Part shown: piece by piece, positions 8,268 to 16,772 of the stretch
Position numbering within the stretch: the stretch's first letter is position 1
How the letters are laid out: the number at the start of each line of letters is the position of its first letter
DNA from: Streptomyces sp. NRRL F-5126
GTDB taxonomy: Bacteria; Actinomycetota; Actinomycetes; Streptomycetales; Streptomycetaceae
Length of the DNA: 64,000 nucleotides
Assembly: GCF_000721265.1 (NCBI RefSeq)
Contig: NZ_JOFZ01000005.1
Coordinates: forward strand, 186,001 to 250,000
Direction: 5' to 3'
Notes under the pieces: model-generated
Databases searched by the model: none
Told to the model about the DNA's origin: nothing
The model's input: the letters and a program-made list of their open reading frames with translations, nothing else
Program-made: the position numbers and the translations under genes

Positions 8268-9118
8268 AGCTCGCCACCCTCCGCACCGGCGGTGCCACCC
8301 GGGCCGTCAGGCTCGACGGCGATGTCCTGGTCGACCTCGGCGCCCCCGACTTGGGGGCCCTGCTCGCCCAGGAGGGATGGGCCGAGCGGGCAGCGGCCGT
8401 CACACCGGCCAACGCGGCGGCCACGTACCCGGTGGCCGGAGCCGGCTTCGCGCCTGTCGTGCCAGCCCCGTCGAAAGTGGTGTGCGTCGGCCTCAACTAC
8501 CGGGGCCACATCAAGGAGATGGGCCGGGAGCTGCCGCAGCACCCCACCCTCTTCGCCAAGTTCGCCGACGCGCTGATCGGTGCGGGCGACGACATCGTGC
8601 GCCCGGCGGAGACCGGCGGCTTCGACTGGGAGGCCGAACTCGCCGTCGTCGTCGGCGCATCCGTGCGCCGCGCACGCGGCGAACAGGCCGAGCGTGCCAT
8701 CGCGGGCTTCACCGTGCTGAACGACGTCACCTGCCGCGACTGGCAGTACCGCAGCCCCGAGTGGCTCCAGGGCAAGACGTGGGACTCCACCACCCCCGTC
8801 GGCCCCTACCTCGTCACCCCCGACGAGCTGCCCGGCGGCGTACGGCCGTCGCTGGACCTCCGGTTGCTCGTCGACGGCGAGGTCATGCAGTCGGACTCGA
8901 CGGGCGATCTGGTCTTCGACCCGGTCGACCTGATCGAGTACGTCTCCACGGTCGTCCGGCTGGGCCCCGGCGACATCATCGCCACCGGCACCCCGGGCGG
9001 CGTAGGCCACGCCCGCAGGCCCGAGCGCTACCTCGCCGGAGGCGAGCGTGTCGTCACCGAGATCCAGGGCATCGGCCGCTTGGACAACCGCGTCGTCGCC
9101 GAGAGGGCGGCATCCTGA
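8264..9118 (+). CDS. Fumarylpyruvate hydrolase (FAH family)
   Basis: This 284-residue fumarylacetoacetase-fold protein contains the family blocks VGLNYRGHIKEMG, PTLFAKF, FDWEAELAVVVG with metal-binding glutamates, and the GDIIATGTPGGVG loop. In this setting it splits fumarylpyruvate into fumarate and pyruvate, the last gentisate step, using a divalent metal. An aaggaa ribosome site lies within the end of the dioxygenase gene, and the ATGA overlap couples their translation. Other FAH-family activities (decarboxylase, acylpyruvase) cannot be excluded from sequence, but the neighbours make this role strong. Confidence 0.9.
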   Translation: MKLATLRTGGATRAVRLDGDVLVDLGAPDLGALLAQEGWAERAAAVTPANAAATYPVAGAGFAPVVPAPSKVVCVGLNYRGHIKEMGRELPQHPTLFAKFADALIGAGDDIVRPAETGGFDWEAELAVVVGASVRRARGEQAERAIAGFTVLNDVTCRDWQYRSPEWLQGKTWDSTTPVGPYLVTPDELPGGVRPSLDLRLLVDGEVMQSDSTGDLVFDPVDLIEYVSTVVRLGPGDIIATGTPGGVGHARRPERYLAGGERVVTEIQGIGRLDNRVVAERAAS

Positions 9119-9828
9119 TGGGTCGCACCCTTGACTCCGCGCGCCACTGGGCGCTGCGCGGCACCGAGTTGACGCTGTCCGCCGCCGCCGCTCTCGACGA
9201 CGTCGGGTACGCGGCCCCGAGCGCGCTGCCCGGCTGGAGCCGCGCACACGTGGCGGCGCACGTCGCCGCCAACGCCGAGGCTCTGTCCAACCTGGTGCAC
9301 TGGGCCGCCACCGGCGAGCCCACACCGATGTACGCCTCCGCCGAGGCGCGCGCCGCCGGCATCGAACGGGGGCGGGCCCTGCCGGCCGGGGAGCTCACCG
9401 CGTGGCTGCGCCGCTCCGCGGACGCGCTTGAAGCGGGCATGGCCGCGCTCGGCGGGGAGCAGTGGTCGGCGGAGGTCCGCACGGCGCAGGGCCGTACCGT
9501 GCCCGCCACCGAACTGCCGTGGATGCGTGCGCGCGAGGTGTGCGTGCACGCCGTCGACCTGGTGAACGGTGTGTCCTTCGCCGACCTGCCGGACGGCTTC
9601 CTCACAGCACTGTGCGACGACGTCGTGGCCAAGCGCACCGCGGCCCCCGGCCCGGCCCTGACCCTGCGGGTACCGGCCGCCGGCGCAGCATGGGACCTCC
9701 CGGGCGAAGGCCCGGCCGCCCGGGTCACGGGCGAGGCCCACGACATCGCGGCCTACCTGACCGGACGGTCCGCCGGCCCGCACACCGCGGACGGCGTGCC
9801 CGCCCCCGCGCTGGGCGCCTGGCTGTGA
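9118..9828 (+). CDS. Mycothiol-dependent maleylpyruvate isomerase
   Basis: This 236-residue protein has the DinB-like four-helix N-terminus with LPGWSRAHVAAHVAANAEAL, which includes the metal-binding histidine region of mycothiol-dependent isomerases, and a second conserved block, LPWMRAREVCVHAVDL. The C-terminal part is the MDMPI C domain, ending in HDIAAYLTGR. It isomerises maleylpyruvate to fumarylpyruvate using mycothiol, the actinobacterial thiol, so the route here is the mycothiol-dependent one. Its ATG overlaps the preceding TGA by one base (TGATG), consistent with one transcript. Confidence 0.92.
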   Translation: MGRTLDSARHWALRGTELTLSAAAALDDVGYAAPSALPGWSRAHVAAHVAANAEALSNLVHWAATGEPTPMYASAEARAAGIERGRALPAGELTAWLRRSADALEAGMAALGGEQWSAEVRTAQGRTVPATELPWMRAREVCVHAVDLVNGVSFADLPDGFLTALCDDVVAKRTAAPGPALTLRVPAAGAAWDLPGEGPAARVTGEAHDIAAYLTGRSAGPHTADGVPAPALGAWL

Positions 9829-9862
9829 CGCGAGAGCGCCCCACGATGCGAAGGAACGGAAA

Positions 9863-11161
9863 ATGAGCCCTGAACCACGCCCCGCCGGGCAGCCCGACGT
9901 CCTGGTGGCAGGCGGCGGCATCGGCGGCCTCGGCGCCGCCCTCGCCCTGTCCCGGCAAGGGCTGCGGGTACGTGTCCTCGAACAGGCGGCGGCGTTCGGC
10001 GAGGTGGGTGCGGGCCTGCAGATCGCGCCCAACTGCACCCGCATACTCGCCGAGTACGGCCTGCTGGAGGAGGCCAAGAGCCTGGGCGTCGTCCCCGAGA
10101 ACATCGTGATGCGCGACGCGCTCGACGGCCGGGAACTGAGCCGGCTCGACCTGCGTGACCTGGAACGCCGCTACGGCTTCCCCTACATGGTGATGCACCG
10201 CAGCGACCTGCACGGCGTCCTGTTGCGTGCCTGCGAGAGAGCCGGTGTGCAACTGCTGACCGACCGGACCGTCACCGGCTACGAGAACACCGCCGACGGC
10301 GCCCTGGTCCGCCTCGCGGACGGCACCACAGAACAGGCACCGCTGGTCGTCGCCGCCGACGGTCTGCACTCCGCGGCCCGCCTGGGGCTCGTCGGTGACG
10401 ACGTCGTCAGCTCCGACTACGTCGCCTACCGCGCCGCCGTCCCCATCGAGCAGGTGCGCGGCAACGACATAGCGGAGAAGGACGTCACCGTCCACATCGG
10501 CCCGCACTGCCACTTCGTGCAGTACGCGCTGCGCGGCGGCGAGATGTTCAACCAGGTCGCCGTCTTCCGCTCGCCCAAGGCCCTGGCCGGCCGGGACGAC
10601 TGGGGAACGCCCGACGAGCTCGACGCGGCCTTCGAACGCACCTGCGACACCGTGCGCGACGGCATCCCGCTGATGTGGCGCGACCGCTGGTGGCAGATGC
10701 TCGACCGCGACCCGATCGACACGTGGGTGCACGGCCGCGTGGCCCTGCTCGGCGACGCCGCCCATCCACCGCTGCAGTACATGGCGCAGGGAGCGATCAT
10801 GGCGATCGAGGACGGCTGGGTACTCGCCAAGCAGTACGCCGCGCATGCAGCGGCCGCCGCGTCGGGCGCCGGGCCCGACTGGGACGCCGCGCTCGCCGAG
10901 TACGAGGCCGTCCGGGTGGAGCACTGCCGCCGGGTGCAGACCACGGCACGCGCCTGGGGCGAGCTGTGGCACCTCGACGGCGACGACCGGCTGCGGCGCA
11001 ACGCGATCCTCACCGCACGCGACACCCACGACTACTCCTTCACCGACTGGGTGTACGGGCCGACCGCGCTCACCCCGGACGAGGAGCCGCCCATGTTCAC
11101 ACCGATCCCGCTGGCCTCGGTCGGTGCGGCACACGTGGCGGCGGAGGTGAGCCGGGCGTGA
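9863..11161 (+). CDS. 3-hydroxybenzoate 6-hydroxylase (FAD monooxygenase)
   Basis: This 432-residue group A flavoprotein hydroxylase has the ADP-binding GGGIGG near residue 16, a DG motif in VVAADGLHSAAR, and the FAD-ribityl motif LLGDAAHPPLQYMAQGA near residue 297. The last motif is the form typical of 3-hydroxybenzoate 6-hydroxylases and salicylate hydroxylases. With gentisate dioxygenase just upstream, conversion of 3-hydroxybenzoate to gentisate with NADH and O2 is the best call. Salicylate 5-hydroxylation would also give gentisate but is normally done by a different enzyme class. A gaaggaacgg ribosome site precedes the ATG, 34 bases after the isomerase gene. Confidence 0.88.
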   Translation: MSPEPRPAGQPDVLVAGGGIGGLGAALALSRQGLRVRVLEQAAAFGEVGAGLQIAPNCTRILAEYGLLEEAKSLGVVPENIVMRDALDGRELSRLDLRDLERRYGFPYMVMHRSDLHGVLLRACERAGVQLLTDRTVTGYENTADGALVRLADGTTEQAPLVVAADGLHSAARLGLVGDDVVSSDYVAYRAAVPIEQVRGNDIAEKDVTVHIGPHCHFVQYALRGGEMFNQVAVFRSPKALAGRDDWGTPDELDAAFERTCDTVRDGIPLMWRDRWWQMLDRDPIDTWVHGRVALLGDAAHPPLQYMAQGAIMAIEDGWVLAKQYAAHAAAAASGAGPDWDAALAEYEAVRVEHCRRVQTTARAWGELWHLDGDDRLRRNAILTARDTHDYSFTDWVYGPTALTPDEEPPMFTPIPLASVGAAHVAAEVSRA

Positions 11162-11850
11162 CCACGACCATCGCCGCCACGGCCGACGAGGCCGTCGCGG
11201 ACGTCGAGGACGGGTCGACGGTGCTGGTCGGCGGGTTCGGCCTGGCCGGCATGCCGTTCGACCTCATCGACGCGCTGATCCGGCAGGGGGCGGGCGAGCT
11301 GACCGTCGTGTCCAACAACGCCGGTAACGGCGACGTGGGCCTGGCCGCGCTGCTGGCGGCGGGCCGCGTGCGCAAGGTGGTCTGCTCGTTCCCCCGGCAG
11401 AGCGACTCGTACGTGTTCGACGAGCTGTACCGAAGCGGACGCGTCGGTCTCGAGGTCGTGCCGCAGGGCAACCTGGCTGAGCGTATACGGGCCGCCGGGG
11501 CCGGCATCGGCGCGTTCTACTGCCCGGTCGGCGTCGACACTTCGCTGACGCAGGGCAAGGAGACGCGGGAGATCGACGGGCGCAGTTACGTCCTTGAGTA
11601 CCCCATCAAGGGGGACCTGGCCCTGATCTCCGCACACCGGGCGGACACCGCGGGAAACCTCGTCCACCGCAAGACCGCCCGCAACTTCGGGCCCGTCATG
11701 GCCACCGCGGCCACCACCGTCGTCGCCCAGGTCACGGACATCGTGCCTGCAGGCGGCATCGACCCGGAGACCGTGGCGACCCCAGGCATCTACGTCGACC
11801 GCCTGGTACGGGCCGAGGCCCGCGGGCTCACCGTCCGAGGAGCGCGCTGA
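11158..11850 (+). CDS. 3-oxoacid CoA-transferase, subunit A
   Basis: The protein is 230 residues from a GTG that overlaps the hydroxylase stop (GTGA) and is preceded by ggaggtga. It has the alpha-subunit signature GGFGLAGMPFDLIDAL, followed by VVSNNAG and the PVGVDT and TARNFGPVMATAA blocks of succinyl-CoA:3-oxoacid or 3-oxoadipate CoA-transferase. With the next gene it forms the usual two-subunit enzyme that moves CoA from succinyl-CoA to a 3-oxoacid. The gentisate route itself needs no CoA step, so this pair points to another substrate, such as 3-oxoadipate from a protocatechuate or catechol branch encoded elsewhere. Confidence 0.9.
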   Translation: MTTTIAATADEAVADVEDGSTVLVGGFGLAGMPFDLIDALIRQGAGELTVVSNNAGNGDVGLAALLAAGRVRKVVCSFPRQSDSYVFDELYRSGRVGLEVVPQGNLAERIRAAGAGIGAFYCPVGVDTSLTQGKETREIDGRSYVLEYPIKGDLALISAHRADTAGNLVHRKTARNFGPVMATAATTVVAQVTDIVPAGGIDPETVATPGIYVDRLVRAEARGLTVRGAR

Positions 11851-12533
11851 TGACTGCCACCGGCAACACACCGCCCAAGGGCCCGGTGGAACACACCGGC
11901 AGAGGACCCCTGACGACCGAGGAGCTCGCGGCGCGAGTCGCCCGCGACATCCCGGCGGGTTCCTACGTCAACCTCGGCATCGGGCAGCCCACGAGGATCG
12001 CCGAACACCTGCCGCCGGAGGCGGGGATCGTGCTGCACACCGAGAACGGCATGCTCGGCATGGGACCGGCCGCGGTGGGCGACGAGGTGGACCCCGACCT
12101 CACGAACGCCGGCAAGGTGCCGGTCACCGAGATGCCGGGGGCGTCCTACTTCCACCACGCCGACTCCTTCGCGATGATGCGCGGCGGCCACCTGGACGTG
12201 TGTGTACTCGGTGCGTTCGAGGTCTCGGCCCGCGGTGACCTGGCCAACTGGCACACCGGCGACCCGGACGCGATCCCCGCCGTCGGCGGCGCGATGGACC
12301 TGGCGGTCGGGGCGCGGCGCGTGCTCGTGATGATGAAGTTGTTCGCCCGCGACGGTGCACCCAAGCTCGTATCCGAGTGCACCTGCCCGCTCACCGGCGC
12401 GGCCTGCGTCAGCCTCGTCTGCACCGACTACGGCATCTTCGCCCCCGGCCCTGACGGTGTGCGCGTACTGGAGACGTACGGCGCCACGGTCGCCGACCTG
12501 CGGGAACGGCTCTCCGTCGACCTGCTCACCTGA
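11850..12533 (+). CDS. 3-oxoacid CoA-transferase, subunit B
   Basis: This 227-residue beta subunit begins at an ATG sharing one base with the alpha-subunit stop. It shows GSYVNLGIGQPTRIAEHLP and the catalytic-glutamate block TENGMLGMGP (SENG in most relatives). MRGGHLDVCVLGAFEVSARGD then GGAMDLAVGARRV complete the family pattern. It works only together with the alpha subunit. It is the last gene of the gentisate operon, and a palindromic region with the next regulator gene follows. Confidence 0.9.
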   Translation: MTATGNTPPKGPVEHTGRGPLTTEELAARVARDIPAGSYVNLGIGQPTRIAEHLPPEAGIVLHTENGMLGMGPAAVGDEVDPDLTNAGKVPVTEMPGASYFHHADSFAMMRGGHLDVCVLGAFEVSARGDLANWHTGDPDAIPAVGGAMDLAVGARRVLVMMKLFARDGAPKLVSECTCPLTGAACVSLVCTDYGIFAPGPDGVRVLETYGATVADLRERLSVDLLT

Positions 12534-12553
12534 GTACACTGCGTAAAAATTTC

Positions 12554-12566
12554 ATACGCTGCGTAT
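12554..12566. promoter_or_regulatory. Candidate TetR operator
   Basis: ATACGC-T-GCGTAT is a perfect 13-base palindrome lying 55 bases upstream of the TetR gene start. A partial copy (TGCGTA) occurs about ten bases to its left. The position fits autoregulation by the TetR protein. A TAGGAT -10-like box at 12608-12613 sits only seven bases before the ATG, which would give a leaderless mRNA. Confidence 0.5.
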
Positions 12567-12620
12567 CATGCGGAGGCGGTGTGTACGCTCGACGTGCGGT
12601 GGCGCGCTAGGATTCGGGCC

Positions 12621-13229
12621 ATGGCGAACCTTCGTGAGGCGCAGAAGCAGATGACGCGCCGTCTGCTCCTTGAGTCGGGTCTCGAGCTGTTCAAGACGAA
12701 GGGGTACGCGGCCACCACGGTCGACGACATCGCCACCGCGGCGGGCACCACGCGCGTCACCTTCTACGCGTACTTCCCCTCACGCAGCGCACTGATGCAG
12801 GCGCTCATCGACGAGCGGCTCAACGAGGCCCTGCAGCGCGTCGGCTCGTCAGGGCACGGCTCCACGGCGCAGGACCTCGTCGCCACCGTCCGCGAGGGGA
12901 CACCAGAGGCGATCACGGCGTGGCTGCGGCGCACCGCCGAGAGCTGGTCTGCCATCCACCCCATCATCCGCGTCGGCCGCGACGCCGCGGCGGTCGACCC
13001 CGAACTCACCGATCTGGTCGAGCGATGGCTGGAGGAGGCCATCAGCGACATCGAGGACGGGCTGGCGGCGGCCGGCCGCCTCCAGCCCCATCAGCGCCAC
13101 TTCCGCGGCGTCCTGGCGATGGCCCAGCTCGACTACGTCGCCCAGAACTGGGAGCGCGCCGACTGGAAGCTCACGCGCGAGCAGATGCTCGACGAGCTCG
13201 GCGCGAGCTGGGTGGCACTCCTGATCTGA
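12621..13229 (+). CDS. TetR-family regulator
   Basis: The protein is 202 residues from the ATG at 12621 (MANLREAQKQMTRRLLLESG). The helix-turn-helix spans about residues 25-60 (TTVDDIATAAGTTRVTFYAYFPS). The C-terminal ligand-binding domain has no family-specific motif I recognise. There is no clear ribosome site, but a -10-like TAGGAT seven bases upstream suggests a leaderless transcript. It lies directly after the gentisate/CoA-transferase operon and converges on a LysR gene, so it probably controls this aromatic block or itself through the palindrome at 12554-12566. The ligand is unknown. Confidence 0.87.
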   Translation: MANLREAQKQMTRRLLLESGLELFKTKGYAATTVDDIATAAGTTRVTFYAYFPSRSALMQALIDERLNEALQRVGSSGHGSTAQDLVATVREGTPEAITAWLRRTAESWSAIHPIIRVGRDAAAVDPELTDLVERWLEEAISDIEDGLAAAGRLQPHQRHFRGVLAMAQLDYVAQNWERADWKLTREQMLDELGASWVALLI

Positions 13230-13253
13230 CCCCGCACGTGCGCCGCGTACGCC

Positions 13254-14174
13254 TCATCGCTCGGCCGCGGCGTCGCGCAGCAGTGCCCGCAGCCAGACCG
13301 CGAAGTGGACGTCGGGCAGTCGCGGGTTCCACACCATGTCGATGCCGAGCCCCGGCAGCGGGAACGGGAACTCCTCGATCCGCAGGTCGGCCAGGGCGCG
13401 CATGGTGGCGGCCACCCGGTACCGCAGCAGGGCGACGCCGCCGGCCCGAGCCACATGGAGGGGCACCAGAAGGAAGTCGGAGATCCACAGGCCGACGCGG
13501 TAGGGGATGCCCTCGTCCTCCAGTACCGAGTACGGGAAGACCCGGCGGTCCGTGTCGACCACGATGTGCGGCTCGGTGGTGAGCAAGTCGAGCGCACTCG
13601 CCCGCGAAGGCGTGTCCGGCGCGGCCACCACCACGCAACGGTCGTCGTAGAGCCGCTCGCGCGGATACGGCGAGGAGTGGCCCTCCGAGATCAGGACGAC
13701 GTCGACGCCCCCTTCGGTGAAGGTGGCCTCGGTCGGTACCGTGATCGTCCGCAGCCGCAGCGTGGCGCGCGGCGCGCGCTCGGCGACGAGCCGGGTCAGC
13801 CGGGGGCCGACGACGAACGCCGTGCTGTTCGTCATGGCGACCGTGATGACCCGCTCGTCCGTGGCGGGGTCGAAGCACGGGAAGTCGACGATCCCCGCCG
13901 CCTGTTGCAGTGCACCGCGCAACGGCGCGATCAGCTCGAGCGCCCGCGGGGTGAGCGTGACGCCGCTGCCCTGCCGGACGACGAGGTCGTCGCCCAGCAG
14001 GCGGCGCATCCGTGCCAGGGCGTGGCTCATGGCCGGCTGCGACAATCCGACCCGCTCGGCAGCCCTGGTCACCGACGACTCCTCCAGCAGCGCGAGAAGA
14101 GGCACCAGCAGGTTGAGATCGACCGACGCCAGCCGATCGAGGCCCGACGTTCCGGTGCCCTCTTCGCCGCTCAT
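13254..14174 (-). CDS. LysR-family regulator (NodD-like)
   Basis: The protein is 306 residues from ATG 14174, with an upstream GTG at 14183 possible. The N-terminal winged helix contains LLALLEESSVTRAAERVGLSQPAMSHALARMRRLLGD. The remainder is a LysR substrate-binding domain with VDVVLISEGH and RYRVAATMRALADLRI. The SQPAMSHALARMR form is typical of the NodD/LinR branch, which often responds to aromatic inducers. It is read in the same direction as, and 10 bases after, the ferredoxin reductase gene, so it may be the distal member of the P450 operon and its activator. Confidence 0.87.
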   Translation of the reverse strand: MSGEEGTGTSGLDRLASVDLNLLVPLLALLEESSVTRAAERVGLSQPAMSHALARMRRLLGDDLVVRQGSGVTLTPRALELIAPLRGALQQAAGIVDFPCFDPATDERVITVAMTNSTAFVVGPRLTRLVAERAPRATLRLRTITVPTEATFTEGGVDVVLISEGHSSPYPRERLYDDRCVVVAAPDTPSRASALDLLTTEPHIVVDTDRRVFPYSVLEDEGIPYRVGLWISDFLLVPLHVARAGGVALLRYRVAATMRALADLRIEEFPFPLPGLGIDMVWNPRLPDVHFAVWLRALLRDAAAER

Positions 14175-14184
14175 GGCGCGCACC

Positions 14185-15330
14185 CTACGCGGGCGTCCTC
14201 GTCATGCGGCGCAGCCGGGGTATCGGGATGCGGTGGTCGAGCGCGACGGCCGTGGTGCTGCCGTCGTCCCGCCGCCAGGTCATCAGGGCCGGGCCGCCGC
14301 CGGGTTTCCCGGCCGCGTACACCGGTTCGCCGGCCGCCGGCAGGTGTCCGACGGCCTTGAGGGTGTGCCCGAACTGCTCGGTCCAGAAGTACGGCTGGAA
14401 CGAGAGCGGCGGAGTGCCGTCGCCGTGCACGAGCGCCCGCGCCGCGGCCTTCGCCTGGTCGATGGCGCTGCTCCACAGGGGGACGCGGCGCAGCCCCCGC
14501 GAGGTGGGGAACGCGGCGAGGTCGCCTGCGGCCGCGACGCCGGGACGGGCGAGGCAGCGCGTGCCGACCGGCACGGCGCCGTCCACGACGAGTCCGGTGC
14601 GGGTGAGCCATTCGGTGTTGGGGACGTCACCGACGGCGGTGAGCAGCACCTCCGCCCGCAGCACCGTGCCGTCGCCGAGCGCGATACGGGCGTCACCCGC
14701 CCGCCCCTCGACCCGTACCCGACCGGTCTCGATCACGGTCAGGCCCCGCTCGCGGGCGGCAGCGGTGAGGACGTGCGCAAGGTGGGGCCCGAGCCGGCCG
14801 GTCAACGGCTTCCCCCGCGAGACGAGGGTGACCCGGCACCCGGCGGCCAGACACGCCGAGGCCATCTCCATGCCGAGCGGGCCGCCGCCGACGACGAGGA
14901 CGGAGGGCCGCTGCGCCAGGCGGCGGCGCAGCGCCAGCGCGTCGTCGAGTGCGCGAACGGTGACCTCGTCGGGCAGGTCGGACAGCCGCCGTGCCCTGGA
15001 ACCCGTGGCGAGGACGGCTCCGTCGTAGGGCAGGGCGGTGCCGTCGTCGAGTGTGATGAGCCGCCTGCCGGTGTCGAGCCCCGTCGCGCGCGCACCGAGC
15101 AGTTCCCTCGCCCCGTGGGTGGGCGGAGGCAGGAGATGCGGAGAGTCGCCGTCGAGTAGCAGTGCCTTCGACAGGGCGGGCCTGCTGTACGCCGGATGCA
15201 CCTCGTCGCCGACGACGGTCAGTTCGCCGTCGAAGCCGGCCTCGCGAAGCGTGTGGGCGGCGGTGAGCCCGGAGATGCCGTTGCCCACGACGACGACCCG
15301 CTTCAGGGCGCCGCTCGTTCGGCCACTCAT
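14185..15330 (-). CDS. Ferredoxin reductase for the P450 system
   Basis: This 381-residue FAD/NAD(P)H oxidoreductase has an N-terminal FAD-binding VVVVGNGISGLTAAHTLR, a central NAD-binding VLVVGGGPLGMEMAS, the FAD-contact block AAGDLAAFPT, and a C-terminal reductase domain with YFWTEQFGHTLKAVG. These match rubredoxin/ferredoxin reductases of bacterial P450 electron chains. Its ATG overlaps the stop of the ferredoxin gene by four bases, and the ferredoxin overlaps the P450 the same way. The three proteins therefore form one electron chain, NAD(P)H to FAD to 3Fe-4S to heme. Confidence 0.92.
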   Translation of the reverse strand: MSGRTSGALKRVVVVGNGISGLTAAHTLREAGFDGELTVVGDEVHPAYSRPALSKALLLDGDSPHLLPPPTHGARELLGARATGLDTGRRLITLDDGTALPYDGAVLATGSRARRLSDLPDEVTVRALDDALALRRRLAQRPSVLVVGGGPLGMEMASACLAAGCRVTLVSRGKPLTGRLGPHLAHVLTAAARERGLTVIETGRVRVEGRAGDARIALGDGTVLRAEVLLTAVGDVPNTEWLTRTGLVVDGAVPVGTRCLARPGVAAAGDLAAFPTSRGLRRVPLWSSAIDQAKAAARALVHGDGTPPLSFQPYFWTEQFGHTLKAVGHLPAAGEPVYAAGKPGGGPALMTWRRDDGSTTAVALDHRIPIPRLRRMTRTPA

Positions 15331-15515
15331 TCGACCCTCAACGCGGCGACCGGGCACACTCGTGCGGCGGCCTGGGCGAGAGCCGCGTCGGCTCCCTCGA
15401 CCTCCTCGCGGTCAAGTACCAACTCGCCCTCGTCGTCGAGGTGCATGAGCTGGGCGGCGGCCTCCTCGCACAGGCCGTGGCCCTCACAACGGGCGCGGTC
15501 GACAACGACTCTCAT
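15327..15515 (-). CDS. 3Fe-4S ferredoxin, P450 partner
   Basis: This 62-residue ferredoxin begins MRVVVDRARCEGHGLC. Three cluster cysteines are visible, in C-EGHGL-C and the C-terminal VCPVAAL, with histidine at the position of the fourth ligand. This is the streptomycete 3Fe-4S pattern used with P450s. It overlaps both neighbours by four bases and must be produced in step with them. It carries electrons from the reductase at 14185-15330 to the P450 at 15512-16684. Confidence 0.92.
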   Translation of the reverse strand: MRVVVDRARCEGHGLCEEAAAQLMHLDDEGELVLDREEVEGADAALAQAAARVCPVAALRVE

Positions 15516-16684
15516 GCCGGTACCACCTGCAGGACGGGGAGCTTCTCGATGGCTCGGGTGACGTTGCCCGGAACGCGGACCTCGTCCCCGGCGACGAGGC
15601 GCTTCACACGCCGGGACAGCGCTGCGATCACGGCGTGTGCCTCCAGCCGCGCGAGCCCCTGGCCGGCGCAGCCGTGCGGGCCGTAGCCGAAGGCCAGATG
15701 ATCGGCCGGGTTGCGCTCGAGAAGGAAGGAGTCCGGGTCCTCGTAGTGGCGCGGGTCGCGGTTGCCTGAGCCGAGCAGCAGTGCGACCTGCGCGCCTGCC
15801 GGAATGACGGTCTCTTCGATCTCGACATCCCGTGTGGTGACGCGGCCCCAGACGTTGACGGGGGGCCAGTACCGCAGGACCTCGTTGAACGCCCCTGGGA
15901 TTAGTGCCGGTTCGGTGCGGACCGCGTCGAGCGCGCCGGGATGTGCGGCGAACAGCGCGACGACGTTGCCGATGGCCGCGACGGTCGTGTCGACACCGGC
16001 GCCGAGGTACTGGTGGATGATCTGGCCGGCCGCCCCCTCGGGGATGGCGCCACGGGCCTCGGCGTCGAAGATGCCGCGGCCGACGGAGCCCTCGGCAAGG
16101 TCGCCGCCCGTGACCTCGGAGCACCAGGCGTACAGCTCGCCGGCGATGGGGAAGTTGTCGGCGGTGCGCTGGTTCATCGGGCCGAGCACCTGCATGGCGG
16201 CCTGGCCCCAGCGCAGCATGTTGTCGCGCACGTGGCCGGTGAAGCCAATGAGGTCCGCGACGACCTCCAGCGGGAAGGCGCGGGCGAGGGCGTCGACGGC
16301 TTCGAACGAGCCACGCTCGACGAGTTCGGCGACCAGGGCGTCGGCCTTCGCCTCGATCCGGCCCTTCAAGCCGCGCAGGGCACGGGGCGTGAGGTTCTCG
16401 GTGAGGGCGGCGCGCAGCTGAGTGTGGACCGGTGGGTCGGACGCGAGCGAGGTGCCGGCAAGGGCCTGGTCGGCCACCGGGTTGAACGCGATCGACGCCG
16501 AGGAGAACGACTCCCAGTCGGCGAGGGCGCCGCGGATGACGTCGTACCGGGTGAGCGCGTAGACGTCATCCGCGGGCAGGTGGACCACGGGGCCCAGTTC
16601 CCGCAGCGTCGCGTGGACCGGGCAGGGGTCCAGGAGGACCTCGTCGTCGAAGAGATCGATGTCTGAGGTGGGTGGCGCGTTCAT
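15512..16684 (-). CDS. Cytochrome P450, CYP199-like aromatic monooxygenase candidate
   Basis: This 390-residue bacterial class I P450 has the I-helix oxygen-binding GAGVDTT, ExxR in NEVLRYWPP, and the heme-thiolate loop FGYGPHGCAGQGLARLE near residue 341. N-terminal features such as DPCPVHATLRELGPVVHLP, and LGPMNQRTADNFPIAGELY further on, recall CYP199-type enzymes that demethylate or hydroxylate benzoic acids. The family call is from memory. It is the first gene of a P450-ferredoxin-reductase set, next to a 3-hydroxybenzoate/gentisate operon. O-demethylation of a methoxybenzoate to 3-hydroxybenzoate would connect the two, but that is inference. Confidence 0.88.
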   Translation of the reverse strand: MNAPPTSDIDLFDDEVLLDPCPVHATLRELGPVVHLPADDVYALTRYDVIRGALADWESFSSASIAFNPVADQALAGTSLASDPPVHTQLRAALTENLTPRALRGLKGRIEAKADALVAELVERGSFEAVDALARAFPLEVVADLIGFTGHVRDNMLRWGQAAMQVLGPMNQRTADNFPIAGELYAWCSEVTGGDLAEGSVGRGIFDAEARGAIPEGAAGQIIHQYLGAGVDTTVAAIGNVVALFAAHPGALDAVRTEPALIPGAFNEVLRYWPPVNVWGRVTTRDVEIEETVIPAGAQVALLLGSGNRDPRHYEDPDSFLLERNPADHLAFGYGPHGCAGQGLARLEAHAVIAALSRRVKRLVAGDEVRVPGNVTRAIEKLPVLQVVPA

Positions 16685-16772
16685 GCCCTTAAGTCAAAGC
16701 GGCCTGTATCGCATCCAGAAAGTGAATGTTTGGTATGCCGTCACATGCATGGGATCGATGTCCTGATGCTTC

